Shown: positions 1 through 5,385, counted from the first letter of the stretch. The stretch: DNA of 6,032 nucleotides from QQUD01 sp039029915 (GCA_039029915.1 JBCCFD010000477.1:1-6032), one strand, 5' to 3'. Program-made: numbers and translations. Notes: generated by a model from the letters alone, not told the origin.

Positions 1-932
1 CAGTATTTTCCGTTTCCATTGAGCCGTAAATAGTTTAAATCTCGAATGATCTTCGGCTGGTCAGTCGTAATGATGACAAATACACCTGGCGCCACATCCC
101 CAACAGCATAATCCACTTTACCAGCACCGCTAAAAATGCCCCCATCCGTTTGAGGAATGAAGGTATCGGCAAGTTGATTTACATTAACATTGGGACCGTG
201 TGCCCCGCGTATGTCCGGTGGATACCCGATAGCATTGGCAATTGAGGTCATCTCCACCATCGTTTTAGTGCCATCTTCAAATGAAGCTAGCATTTTGGCG
301 CTCATCTTTTGGCGTTCTGCTTTAGTCGCGGTGGTATCAGGATTGGAAGCTCGGTTGAGAGGGTTGTTTTTCCCTTTGCCGATAGCGACGATTTCAAATC
401 CAAGCGCATCCGCAAAGTCATAGATTTCTTTGATGCTCCCCGGCTCGTCGCCTGCCGCCAGCGAATAAACAACATTGTGCTGATCGGCTAGCTGTGTAAG
501 GTAATACCCAATCGTCGCATCCGCTTCAACGTTCATATTAACGATGTGCTTGTGGTTTAGAATAGCGGCCTCACAGACAAATGCCCCGACCTCCGGGACA
601 CCGGTGGCCTCCACAATCACATCCAGATTTTCTAATTTAACAAGTGTATGGGCAGAACGCATGGCAAGTCGATACCCATCCTGTATTCGCTGATCACCAT
701 TTGTGCCGTTTTCTTCTAAAAAGTAAACAAGCTGATCATCAACATCCGACTCTTTATAGGCCAGTTCTGCCTGATCTGGAACAATATCCGCAACGGCCAC
801 AATTTGAATGCCGTCCATTTTTTCGACTTGGCTCAGTAAGCCTGTTCCCATTTGCCCTGCCCCCACAAGACCGACGCGAATGGGAACATTATCCGCTGCG
901 CGCGCGCGCAGTCGCTCACGTAAAGTATGCAT
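1..932 (-). CDS. COG4091-type NAD(P)-dependent oxidoreductase (homoserine dehydrogenase-like / DRL-like), C-terminus cut by window edge
   Basis: 310 codons are visible and the frame is open to the left edge. The start is fixed: ATG at 932 has an in-frame TAG four codons upstream, and a weak AGGG lies about 8 nt before it. Residues 20-31 form the Rossmann dinucleotide loop (VGLVGAGQMG, Gly24/26/29), followed by a beta strand ending in VADI (47-50). EATGVPEVG (108-116), NMNVEADATIG (132-142), AAGDEPG (159-165) and KGKNNPLNR (186-194) fit the predicted homoserine-dehydrogenase-like family that usually carries a C-terminal SAF domain. Members are commonly about 430 residues, so the SAF part would lie beyond the edge. 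From memory, this family includes Brucella DRL, which converts deoxyxylulose 5-phosphate to methylerythritol 4-phosphate. Its position last in a polyol PTS operon suggests that it acts on the imported phosphopolyol or a product of it. The exact reaction is not known. Family call is fairly sure, substrate is open. Confidence 0.82.
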   Translation of the reverse strand, partial: MHTLRERLRARAADNVPIRVGLVGAGQMGTGLLSQVEKMDGIQIVAVADIVPDQAELAYKESDVDDQLVYFLEENGTNGDQRIQDGYRLAMRSAHTLVKLENLDVIVEATGVPEVGAFVCEAAILNHKHIVNMNVEADATIGYYLTQLADQHNVVYSLAAGDEPGSIKEIYDFADALGFEIVAIGKGKNNPLNRASNPDTTATKAERQKMSAKMLASFEDGTKTMVEMTSIANAIGYPPDIRGAHGPNVNVNQLADTFIPQTDGGIFSGAGKVDYAVGDVAPGVFVIITTDQPKIIRDLNYLRLNGNGKY

Positions 933-982
933 TTTTTTACCCTAATGGGAATGAACCCTCGCCACTTGAGACGAGAGAGCAC

Positions 983-1354
983 CTATTGCGCTTTCGTGTC
1001 AAAAACTTTTATCACGGTTCCAACAGCAATGGGTGGCAACGGCCGTTTTTCTACACAAACGTCACCCGGCATTTCGACCTCGTCTGCCCCATTAAACTTG
1101 AGCACCAAGTGGCCTAAATTTCTGAAATTGTCATTAGCAACTTCACCAACAGCAAGAATTGAAAACTGCTCATCATCGATTTGAACAATATCTCCAGCTT
1201 GGATTTCGTCGTGCAACTCTTTTCCATCATGAATCACAGAAAACTCAACCAGCTCTTCTGGGGCATTGTCACCAAATAAAACGATGATATTGTGATCTAA
1301 AAACTCTTGTGTGTAAGGCCCAATCGTTGAAACGCGTGCTTCATATTTCAACAT
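983..1354 (-). CDS. srlB: PTS glucitol/sorbitol-type EIIA
   Basis: Cytoplasmic EIIA that takes phosphate from an HPr and passes it to EIIB. The 123-aa protein has the same length as E. coli SrlB as I recall it and aligns along its whole length. FSVIHDGKELH holds the phosphorylatable His (His42, matching His43 of SrlB). AVGEVANDNFRNLGHLVLKFNG matches the conserved SrlB block around its second His, and PGDVCVEK follows. I chose ATG at 1354, which begins one base after the EIIB stop codon (TAA-G-ATG). The same frame runs upstream to GTG at 1363 and TTG at 1366, inside the EIIB gene, but those would add residues that SrlB lacks. The nearest Shine-Dalgarno-like bases, GGTGG, lie inside the last EIIB codons, so translation is probably coupled to EIIB. 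It ends at TAG, 50 nt before the oxidoreductase gene. Confidence 0.93.
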   Translation of the reverse strand: MLKYEARVSTIGPYTQEFLDHNIIVLFGDNAPEELVEFSVIHDGKELHDEIQAGDIVQIDDEQFSILAVGEVANDNFRNLGHLVLKFNGADEVEMPGDVCVEKRPLPPIAVGTVIKVFDTKAQ

Positions 1355-1355
1355 C

Positions 1356-1886
1356 TTAGCCACCAAATAATCTTTGGAAGAACCCTTTCTTTTTATTGAG
1401 TTCTGCGGCAGGAACGGCCGTGTCTTGTTCTGACGCTTTGGGCGCTAAGGGTTTGTCCGGCACAGATTTAATCTCTTCAGCGGGAGGAGTGGCCTCGGCA
1501 GGTGGTGTTTCACCATCCACCAGTACAATATCATTTACTGAAACCCCCGAGACAAAAAGATCCTCTTTAATGAATCGGAAAAGGGGGCCCGAAGGCTTCG
1601 TCGCGTGGATATCAACGGTCAACACACCCTTCATAGGATAAACGCCAACCCGCGCTGTGCCGCCACAATCAATCACGGCCACCGCCATTTCATCAAACTC
1701 CCGCTTCGATGAGAATCCATCAAAAGCTTCAGCACCGGTCAGATCAGCAATTCGCTGAGCAACGGGATGAATCCCCCCGCCGGTTACGCAATAGATATAT
1801 TTTTTCTTTTCAGTTGGTTGAATAACCAAAGGACCACCCCAGCCCCGTTTACCTTTTGTAATCTTAACTGCTTTATATTCAGACAT
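1356..1886 (-). CDS. srlE (EIIB part): PTS glucitol/sorbitol-type EIIB as a stand-alone protein with a C-terminal tail
   Basis: EIIB phosphorylates the incoming polyol, using a phosphocysteine. Residues 5-124 match the N-terminal half of E. coli SrlE: KGKRGWGGPL (11-20), YCVTGGGIHPV (32-42), LTGAEAFDGF (49-58), VIDCGGTARVGVYP (71-84) with the active Cys74, and VDIHATKPSGPLFRFIKEDLFVSGV (91-115). In E. coli this domain is fused in front of EIIC1; here it is a separate gene downstream of EIIC1. After residue 125 comes a Pro/Ala/Glu-rich linker of about 40 residues, then a basic-aromatic end (KKKGFFQRLFGG, 165-176). I infer that this tail holds EIIB at the membrane or against EIIC. The start ATG has only a weak GTGAG before it and follows a 112-nt gap containing a large palindrome, so expression may be set apart from the membrane subunits. 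The stop lies one base before the EIIA start. Confidence 0.93.
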   Translation of the reverse strand: MSEYKAVKITKGKRGWGGPLVIQPTEKKKYIYCVTGGGIHPVAQRIADLTGAEAFDGFSSKREFDEMAVAVIDCGGTARVGVYPMKGVLTVDIHATKPSGPLFRFIKEDLFVSGVSVNDIVLVDGETPPAEATPPAEEIKSVPDKPLAPKASEQDTAVPAAELNKKKGFFQRLFGG

Positions 1887-1927
1887 TATTTTCTCACTTT
1901 GTGAAAATTAGAACTTTTTAAGAAAAT

Positions 1928-1959
1928 CCACGCAGTTTGGAAATTTCCAAACTGCATGG
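1928..1959 (-). repeat. Perfect 24-bp palindrome (32-nt hairpin) between EIIC1 and EIIB
   Basis: Positions 1932-1955 are a perfect palindrome whose half is GCAGTTTGGAAA. In minus-strand RNA the stem extends to 1928-1959 through CCAU/GUGG, with one G-U pair, giving about 14 pairs closed by a small AU-rich loop. AUUUUCUU follows, which is a weak U-rich stretch. It could be a leaky terminator, an RNA processing or stability element, or a protein-binding site. It lies exactly where the operon passes from membrane to soluble PTS subunits. A small extra hairpin (CTGCC-GTA-GGCAG, 1979-1991) lies just after the EIIC1 stop. Confidence 0.8.
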
Positions 1960-1998
1960 CATAAACTTTATTCAGTATCTGCCGTAGGCAGTCTTAGA

Positions 1999-2541
1999 TT
2001 AGTATGGCAAAAATGGCATAAACAAGAATGCGATCACGACTGAGATCGGTCCAGTGATTAGTCGCGAGAACAATACGGCAGGTACACCTACTTCAACCGT
2101 TTCCGGTTCAGCTTCACCCAAAGCCAATCCAACAGGAATGAAGTCGCATCCAACCTGAGGGTTGATGGCAAACAATGCCGGCAAAGCGAAGCGAGCAGGT
2201 ATGCTACCGCTGGCAATCAAGGTTGTGCCTAAGAGCGTGCCAATAACTTGGGCAATGACAGCACCTGGTCCCAACAGCGGTGACAAAATAGGCAAAGCAA
2301 TGATGACAGATAGAATAAGCAAGCCGACTAAACTGCTGGCCAGTGGGGCCAGCAAATTAGCCAACCAGTCACCAATACCCGTTTTGAGAATAATCCCAAT
2401 AACCAGGGCGATAAATGCCATAAAGGGCAGAATATTGACGATGACTTGGTCAACCGCTTCCCGGCCCGCTTGATACAGGGCCCCGACAACGCCACCGACA
2501 CTACGACCAAAATTTGCTAGAAAACTATTCATAGATTCCAT
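1999..2541 (-). CDS. srlE (EIIC part): PTS glucitol/sorbitol-type EIIC1 as a stand-alone membrane protein
   Basis: One of the two membrane parts of the polyol channel. The 180 residues match the C-terminal half of E. coli SrlE: GRSVGGVVGALYQAGREAVD (12-31), ILPFMAFIALVIGII (37-51), GIGDWLANLLAPLAS (55-69), ILSPLLGPGAVIAQVIG (85-101), ALPALFAINPQVGCDFIPVGL (119-139) and VGVPAVLFSRLITGP (151-165). Hydrophobic segments lie near 36-53, 71-110 and 162-178. The N-terminal EIIB domain present in E. coli is missing; the start ATG has a good AAGGAG seven bases upstream, so this is a real gene start and not a broken gene. A second in-frame ATG three codons in has no such site. It starts 18 nt after the EIIC2 stop, so the two channel halves are tightly linked in one transcript. 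Confidence 0.94.
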   Translation of the reverse strand: MESMNSFLANFGRSVGGVVGALYQAGREAVDQVIVNILPFMAFIALVIGIILKTGIGDWLANLLAPLASSLVGLLILSVIIALPILSPLLGPGAVIAQVIGTLLGTTLIASGSIPARFALPALFAINPQVGCDFIPVGLALGEAEPETVEVGVPAVLFSRLITGPISVVIAFLFMPFLPY

Positions 2542-2559
2542 TCTCTTTCTCCTTATAAC

Positions 2560-3117
2560 CTATGCCGTGGCTTTTGCAGTTTCACTTGCACTTCGGCGGG
2601 CCCACATCAAAGCAGTGATGCGTTCTGTAACAATGCCGCGGATAAATATGACGATTAATCCAACGATGAGATACCAAACGGCTAAAGGCACAACGCTAAG
2701 GCCGAGTAGCTCAATACCCCCTGCAATCCCTAACCAAACAAACAGTTCGCCTGGATTGATATGGGGGAAAATGCCTGTGGGCGGATGCACATACGAAACG
2801 GCCGCATCATAAAATGCTGGCTTGTATTTCTCAGGCAAAAAACGCCCCATTGTATAAGCCATTGGATTGGTTAAGAAAAAGACTGATAAAAATGGGAACA
2901 CAACGTACCGGATTGGATAGTAAATAATCCCATCTCGCGCCGCCCATTCGCCGACTTTCTCGATACGTTCGCTACCGATCAAAGCGATGAGTGCATTCAC
3001 ACCCGTCAGTAGAACAATTAGCAGCGGGACAATGCCCGTGACTAAACTGGCGAAAACGCCTGCGCCCTCTTGGAATAAGCCGATAAACCATTCAGCTGCG
3101 GCTACTAAACCGTCCAT
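2560..3117 (-). CDS. srlA: PTS glucitol/sorbitol-type EIIC2
   Basis: Membrane subunit that forms the polyol channel together with EIIC1. Its 185 aa compare with about 187 in E. coli SrlA, with strong matches: AAEWFIGLFQEGAGVF (7-22), VTGIVPLLIVLL (26-37), NALIALIGSERIE (41-53), NPMAYTMGRFLPEKYKP (84-100), GIFPHINPGELFVWLGIA (115-132) and PLAVWYLIVGLI (144-155). Likely membrane segments are near 26-48, 70-90 and 124-162. The C-terminus is basic (MWARRSASETAKATA) and probably cytoplasmic. The start ATG has AAAGGAG nine bases upstream. A 184-nt gap with two hairpins separates it from GutM, unlike the close packing further down the operon, so this may be an internal control point. EIIC1 follows after 18 nt. 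Confidence 0.95.
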   Translation of the reverse strand: MDGLVAAAEWFIGLFQEGAGVFASLVTGIVPLLIVLLTGVNALIALIGSERIEKVGEWAARDGIIYYPIRYVVFPFLSVFFLTNPMAYTMGRFLPEKYKPAFYDAAVSYVHPPTGIFPHINPGELFVWLGIAGGIELLGLSVVPLAVWYLIVGLIVIFIRGIVTERITALMWARRSASETAKATA

Positions 3118-3142
3118 AAATAAATCTCCTTTCTCGAATTTG

Positions 3143-3165
3143 GCTATTTTTCAAATAAAAATAGC
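3143..3165 (-). repeat. Hairpin just upstream of srlA ribosome binding site
   Basis: Nine-base arms GCTATTTTT and AAAAATAGC with a 5-base loop, about 10 nt before the AAAGGAG of srlA. No U-run follows on either strand, so it does not look like a terminator. It could affect mRNA stability or access to the ribosome site. Confidence 0.75.
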
Positions 3166-3169
3166 GTGG

Positions 3170-3189
3170 GGTCAAAAAATATTTTGACC
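3170..3189 (-). repeat. Second hairpin in the gutM-srlA gap
   Basis: Eight-base perfect arms GGTCAAAA and TTTTGACC with a 4-base loop, only four bases away from the other hairpin nearer srlA. It could equally be an operator dyad. On the minus strand CCACG follows, so it is not an intrinsic terminator. Confidence 0.75.
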
Positions 3190-3223
3190 GTCTAAACCTT
3201 TTTTGTGTAAGTTTTCCTGCCTT

Positions 3224-3254
3224 TTATTTTTCTTCTCTCAATAAACACCCTCCT
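3224..3254 (-). other. Orphan strong Shine-Dalgarno with a possible 5-codon ORF in the gutM-srlA gap
   Basis: AGGAGG (3254-3249) is followed at 7 nt by TTG and a five-codon frame ending in TAA (M-R-E-E-K). No longer gene follows. It could be a leader ORF, a ribosome standby site or a remnant of a lost gene. The signal is real, the role is unknown. Confidence 0.3.
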
Positions 3255-3301
3255 GAGCATAAAAGCTTGAAACGTTCATCCTGCACATCTGATTCAACGT
3301 C

Positions 3302-3739
3302 TTAGGCAGGTTTTTGAACAGGCATTCCAGCTTGCTCAACCAATCCATGACGTGCTTCCCAAATATCATTCGCGGCATTTTCATAGGCCGTCCGTAAGCG
3401 GCCTGAAACGGGCAGGTCTCTGTTTTCATCCAAAATGTCTGACAAAGTCAACCCTTCTATGTCGCGATTAGGGCGCAACTGTGCGAAAACGGTCAGGCCG
3501 CTAAACTGCTCGGCATGAACGATTGTGCCTTTTTCATCGACCGCCAGTACGGCGTAAACGCGCCCTTTGATGCGGTCACCGTGCAAACCAACGGCCGTTA
3601 ATCCATTTTTGCGTATGATCTTGAGCCGATCATAAAAACGCATCATTTGCCAATAGGCCAAAACAAATTGAGCAATCCATAAGCCTATCAACAAAACAAT
3701 GATGGGTACCATATTTTCATTTAAGAAATTAATGAACAT
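3302..3739 (-). CDS. gutM: GutM-family glucitol operon activator
   Basis: GutM/SrlM proteins are auxiliary activators of glucitol operons, first described in E. coli. The 145-aa protein has one N-terminal membrane segment (about 10-29, MVPIIVLLIGLWIAQFVLAY) followed by the family's typical stretch: WQMMRFYDRLKIIRKNG (30-46), GLHGDRIKGRVYAVLAVDEKG (51-71), and a C-terminal part with GLTLSDI (96-102). It is longer than E. coli GutM (about 119 aa) because of a C-terminal extension ending in MPVQKPA. The predicted membrane segment suggests that it acts at the membrane, perhaps by contact with the PTS; this is inference. Start ATG has AAAGGAG six bases upstream. It lies 63 nt after the HPr-like gene. 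The position between regulator and transporter genes is as in other glucitol operons. Confidence 0.92.
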   Translation of the reverse strand: MFINFLNENMVPIIVLLIGLWIAQFVLAYWQMMRFYDRLKIIRKNGLTAVGLHGDRIKGRVYAVLAVDEKGTIVHAEQFSGLTVFAQLRPNRDIEGLTLSDILDENRDLPVSGRLRTAYENAANDIWEARHGLVEQAGMPVQKPA

Positions 3740-3802
3740 CCTTCTCTCCTTTCACGTGCTGGAAACTGTTAAACATCACCTGATTAGCGCATCGATCACG
3801 AC

Positions 3803-4075
3803 TTACTCATTAAAGTTGTTATCGATTAACTGCTTTACGGCTTCCAAAGCTTCCTTCGCATCTGTCCCATTGGCCTGTACTTTGATTTGATGCCCTTGAC
3901 TAACGGCAAGCAGCATGAGCTGAAGCGGGCTATTTGCTTTAACAGGCCCTTTCTCACGAGTTAGATTAGACACTTGAATCTCTGAATTAAATTGACGCAC
4001 CACTTTCACAAACTGTGCCAGCGGGCGCGCATGGAGTCCGGCTTCATGGTCAACGGTGACTGTCATTTCTTCCAT
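3803..4075 (-). CDS. HPr-like PTS phosphocarrier encoded within the operon
   Basis: A 90-aa HPr-fold protein that passes phosphate from Enzyme I to EIIA. EAGLHARPLAQF puts the phosphorylatable His at position 15 with Arg17 and Pro18, exactly as in HPr, when translation starts at ATG 4075. The start is decided by AAGGAGA (4087-4081) just upstream. A TTG five codons earlier is in frame, but the ribosome site would then lie inside the gene. Ser49 aligns with Ser46 of B. subtilis HPr (12 residues before a conserved Gly), but the next residues are Pro-Leu instead of Ile-Met, and three extra residues lie before it. HPrK/P and CcpA recognise this patch, so control by Ser phosphorylation may be reduced or lost. 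It is probably a paralogue dedicated to this transporter, since the housekeeping ptsH normally sits next to ptsI, which is absent here. Confidence 0.9.
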   Translation of the reverse strand: MEEMTVTVDHEAGLHARPLAQFVKVVRQFNSEIQVSNLTREKGPVKANSPLQLMLLAVSQGHQIKVQANGTDAKEALEAVKQLIDNNFNE

Positions 4076-4080
4076 AGATT

Positions 4081-4087
4081 TCTCCTT
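4081..4087 (-). promoter_or_regulatory. Ribosome binding site deciding the HPr-like start
   Basis: AAGGAGA lies five bases before ATG 4075. It excludes the upstream in-frame TTG at 4090, because it falls within the codons that would follow it, and it sets the active His at position 15. Confidence 0.85.
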
Positions 4088-4102
4088 CAAAGTCCGGGTA
4101 AG

Positions 4103-4147
4103 TGAAAAGCAAAAACTTTACAAAAATAAACGATCTTTTGCTTTTCA
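4103..4147. repeat. 12-bp inverted repeat with 21-bp spacer upstream of the HPr-like gene
   Basis: Perfect arms TGAAAAGCAAAA (4103-4114) and TTTTGCTTTTCA (4136-4147). The arm centres are 33 bp apart, about three helical turns, which suits two protein half-sites on the same DNA face. It could also fold in the mRNA leader before the ribosome site. It is a candidate operator for the PTS transcript. Confidence 0.6.
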
Positions 4148-4212
4148 TAGAAGAAAGCCGATTTAAACCTTAGGCTTCACAAAAACTTTTTATAAATATG
4201 ATTGGCTACCGT

Positions 4213-4241
4213 TTTATCTATCGTTAAATAATGGTCATCAA
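4213..4241 (-). promoter_or_regulatory. Possible promoter for the HPr-gutM-srl part of the operon
   Basis: TTGATG (4241-4236) and GATAAA (4218-4213) are separated by 17 bp, each matching consensus at four of six bases. Transcription would begin near 4206, upstream of the 12-bp inverted repeat. No clear terminator follows the regulator gene, so read-through from its promoter is also likely. This is weak evidence, based on hexamers alone. Confidence 0.25.
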
Positions 4242-4290
4242 TATGGACAAAACCTGAGGCTCCATCTACCTTTTGGGCAAATCTTTTCCA

Positions 4291-5268
4291 TCAATTTAGG
4301 GTAGATGAAACAGTTGTTGCTTCTTTACCTAGAATAATTTCTGCGGCAGAGCTGTCGGTCACCAGAACATTGATAAGGCGACCACGCAAGGCACCGCGAA
4401 TTGCGGGAGCCTTTATGCGCCCTCCAGCTACACCAACAATCGTGCAGCCGTTTTGCTGGAGCATTGTTAAATCTACTCCGATGACGCGGTGATTAATGTC
4501 TATATCGAGAATACGGCCGTTTTCATCGAATAACTGCCCACATATATCCCCAATGGCCCCCGCATCCAGCGTCCTTTTATGCTCATCAACATCTAGATGC
4601 CCAGCTCTGACGATCCCAGAGCGCTCTGGTTCAATACTAGCAATGCCAGTTAGAGCAAAGTTAGCATTTGAGGCAAGGTCAAGAGTAGCGCGTATGTTAC
4701 GCTCTCGTAACAAAGCGGCTCTGGTTTCTTGGCTTTCAACATAAAGGGGTGCATTCAACGTGCGACATGTACCGCTAAAGGTATTCGCAATTTGGGTGAC
4801 TACCCCAGGACCGTCTATCGTTGCATTGACGGAACCAGTGGCTCCCATCATTTGAATGATTTGGAAATTGGGCCAATATCTTTCGCGAAAAGCTTGTGCA
4901 ACCTCATAGACACCCATCCCCCAGCCGGCGCTCAAACGGGAATCAGGCTGCATATTATCACTCAAGTAGGCAGCACCCAATCGACCTAAGAGGCGCTGCA
5001 TTCTTGGATAATTTAAAAGTCCTCGCTGAGCCACAAAACAGGCTTGTAATCCAAATCGATCGATCAACTCATACTCCAATGTTGATAATCTTTGGAGCGG
5101 GTGATTAATCCGAATTTCGACCACACCTAAATTTCTTGCTTCGGTGAGGAGCCGTGAAATAGCTGATCGTGAGTAACCAGTTTTTCGAGCGATTTCAGAT
5201 TGATTCTGTTGTTCTACGTAATATAAGTCTGCGATTGTGGCCAGGAGCTGTAGCCGTGAGTGGCGCAT
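4291..5268 (-). CDS. SorC/DeoR-type sugar-binding transcriptional regulator
   Basis: 325 aa, normal for the SorC family. The N-terminal helix-turn-helix spans about residues 8-48 (SEIARKTGYSRSAISRLLTEARNLGVV). The rest is the sugar-phosphate-binding fold (about 58-318) with family marks: SAGWGMGVYEVA (113-124), GAIGDICGQLFDENGRIL (237-254) and GVAGGRIKAPAIRGALRGRLINVLVTD (279-305). Such proteins bind phosphosugars and control nearby uptake operons as activators or repressors; here the effector is probably the phosphopolyol made by the PTS. The start ATG has GGAGG at 5280-5276, seven bases upstream. It is first on the minus-strand transcript and is preceded by several dyads that may be its own operators. 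It ends at TGA, after which the same frame stays open for 37 more codons, with a start-free, protein-like sequence. I cannot name its specific sugar; it is not a PRD-type GutR. Confidence 0.93.
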   Translation of the reverse strand: MRHSRLQLLATIADLYYVEQQNQSEIARKTGYSRSAISRLLTEARNLGVVEIRINHPLQRLSTLEYELIDRFGLQACFVAQRGLLNYPRMQRLLGRLGAAYLSDNMQPDSRLSAGWGMGVYEVAQAFRERYWPNFQIIQMMGATGSVNATIDGPGVVTQIANTFSGTCRTLNAPLYVESQETRAALLRERNIRATLDLASNANFALTGIASIEPERSGIVRAGHLDVDEHKRTLDAGAIGDICGQLFDENGRILDIDINHRVIGVDLTMLQQNGCTIVGVAGGRIKAPAIRGALRGRLINVLVTDSSAAEIILGKEATTVSSTLN

Positions 5269-5283
5269 CTCCTTTCCTCCAAA

Positions 5284-5309
5284 ATTAGCTTAACGTTTGT
5301 CAAGCTAAT
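5284..5309. promoter_or_regulatory. 26-bp dyad just before the regulator's ribosome binding site
   Basis: Arms ATTAGCTT (5284-5291) and AAGCTAAT (5302-5309) with further inner matches. In the minus-strand mRNA the stem reaches 11 pairs with a 4-base AAAC loop, because one mismatch becomes a G-U pair. It ends three bases before GGAGG. It is a candidate autoregulatory operator or a leader hairpin controlling translation. Confidence 0.6.
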
Positions 5310-5327
5310 ATTTACCTTCCTGTTTAC

Positions 5328-5333
5328 TTTATA
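5328..5333 (-). promoter_or_regulatory. Probable -10 element of the regulator/operon promoter
   Basis: TATAAA on the minus strand, about 60 bp before the regulator start codon. The -35 position has no good match to TTGACA, which suggests that a bound activator is needed. Two dyads lie upstream at about -40 and -59 from the predicted start of transcription near 5321. Confidence 0.4.
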
Positions 5334-5354
5334 ACACAAAACTCATACAAAGGT

Positions 5355-5385
5355 TCACATTTGTGACTATTATGCACATATGTGA
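5355..5385. promoter_or_regulatory. Two similar 12-bp dyads upstream of the regulator promoter
   Basis: TCACATTTGTGA (5355-5366) and GCACATATGTGA (5374-5385) share the pattern CACAT-TGTGA. Centres are 19 bp apart, near two helical turns. A third half-like copy, TCACAAATTAC, starts at 5400. The placement, about -40 and -59 from the predicted start, is that of activator sites. The bound protein is unknown; the SorC regulator is the nearest candidate. The sites could also serve the plus-strand small ORFs. Confidence 0.5.

Noticed and set aside
190..1184. Plus-strand ORFs opposite the oxidoreductase and EIIA genes
   Set aside because: They are antisense to genes with clear family motifs and lack ribosome sites or motifs of their own.
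1999..2541. EIIC1 as a frameshifted, broken srlE
   Set aside because: It has its own strong ribosome site, the EIIB domain is intact as a separate gene downstream, and no EIIB remnant lies in the 18 nt before it.
3238..3429. 63-aa minus-strand ORF overlapping the end of gutM
   Set aside because: It lies largely inside gutM in another frame, with no ribosome site or motif.
4076..4090. Longer HPr-like protein starting at TTG 4090
   Set aside because: The AAGGAGA ribosome site would lie within the gene, and the active His would move from position 15 to 20.
5298..5303. Perfect TTGACA on the minus strand before the regulator
   Set aside because: A -10 at 15-18 bp would fall on the TTGGAGGA ribosome site and have no TATAAT likeness. 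The hexamer lies inside the 26-bp dyad.
5355..5366. Reading TCACATTTGTGA as a CRP site
   Set aside because: The CRP consensus is TGTGA-N6-TCACA; here the half-sites are in the reverse order with a 2-bp spacer, so it is not a normal CRP site.
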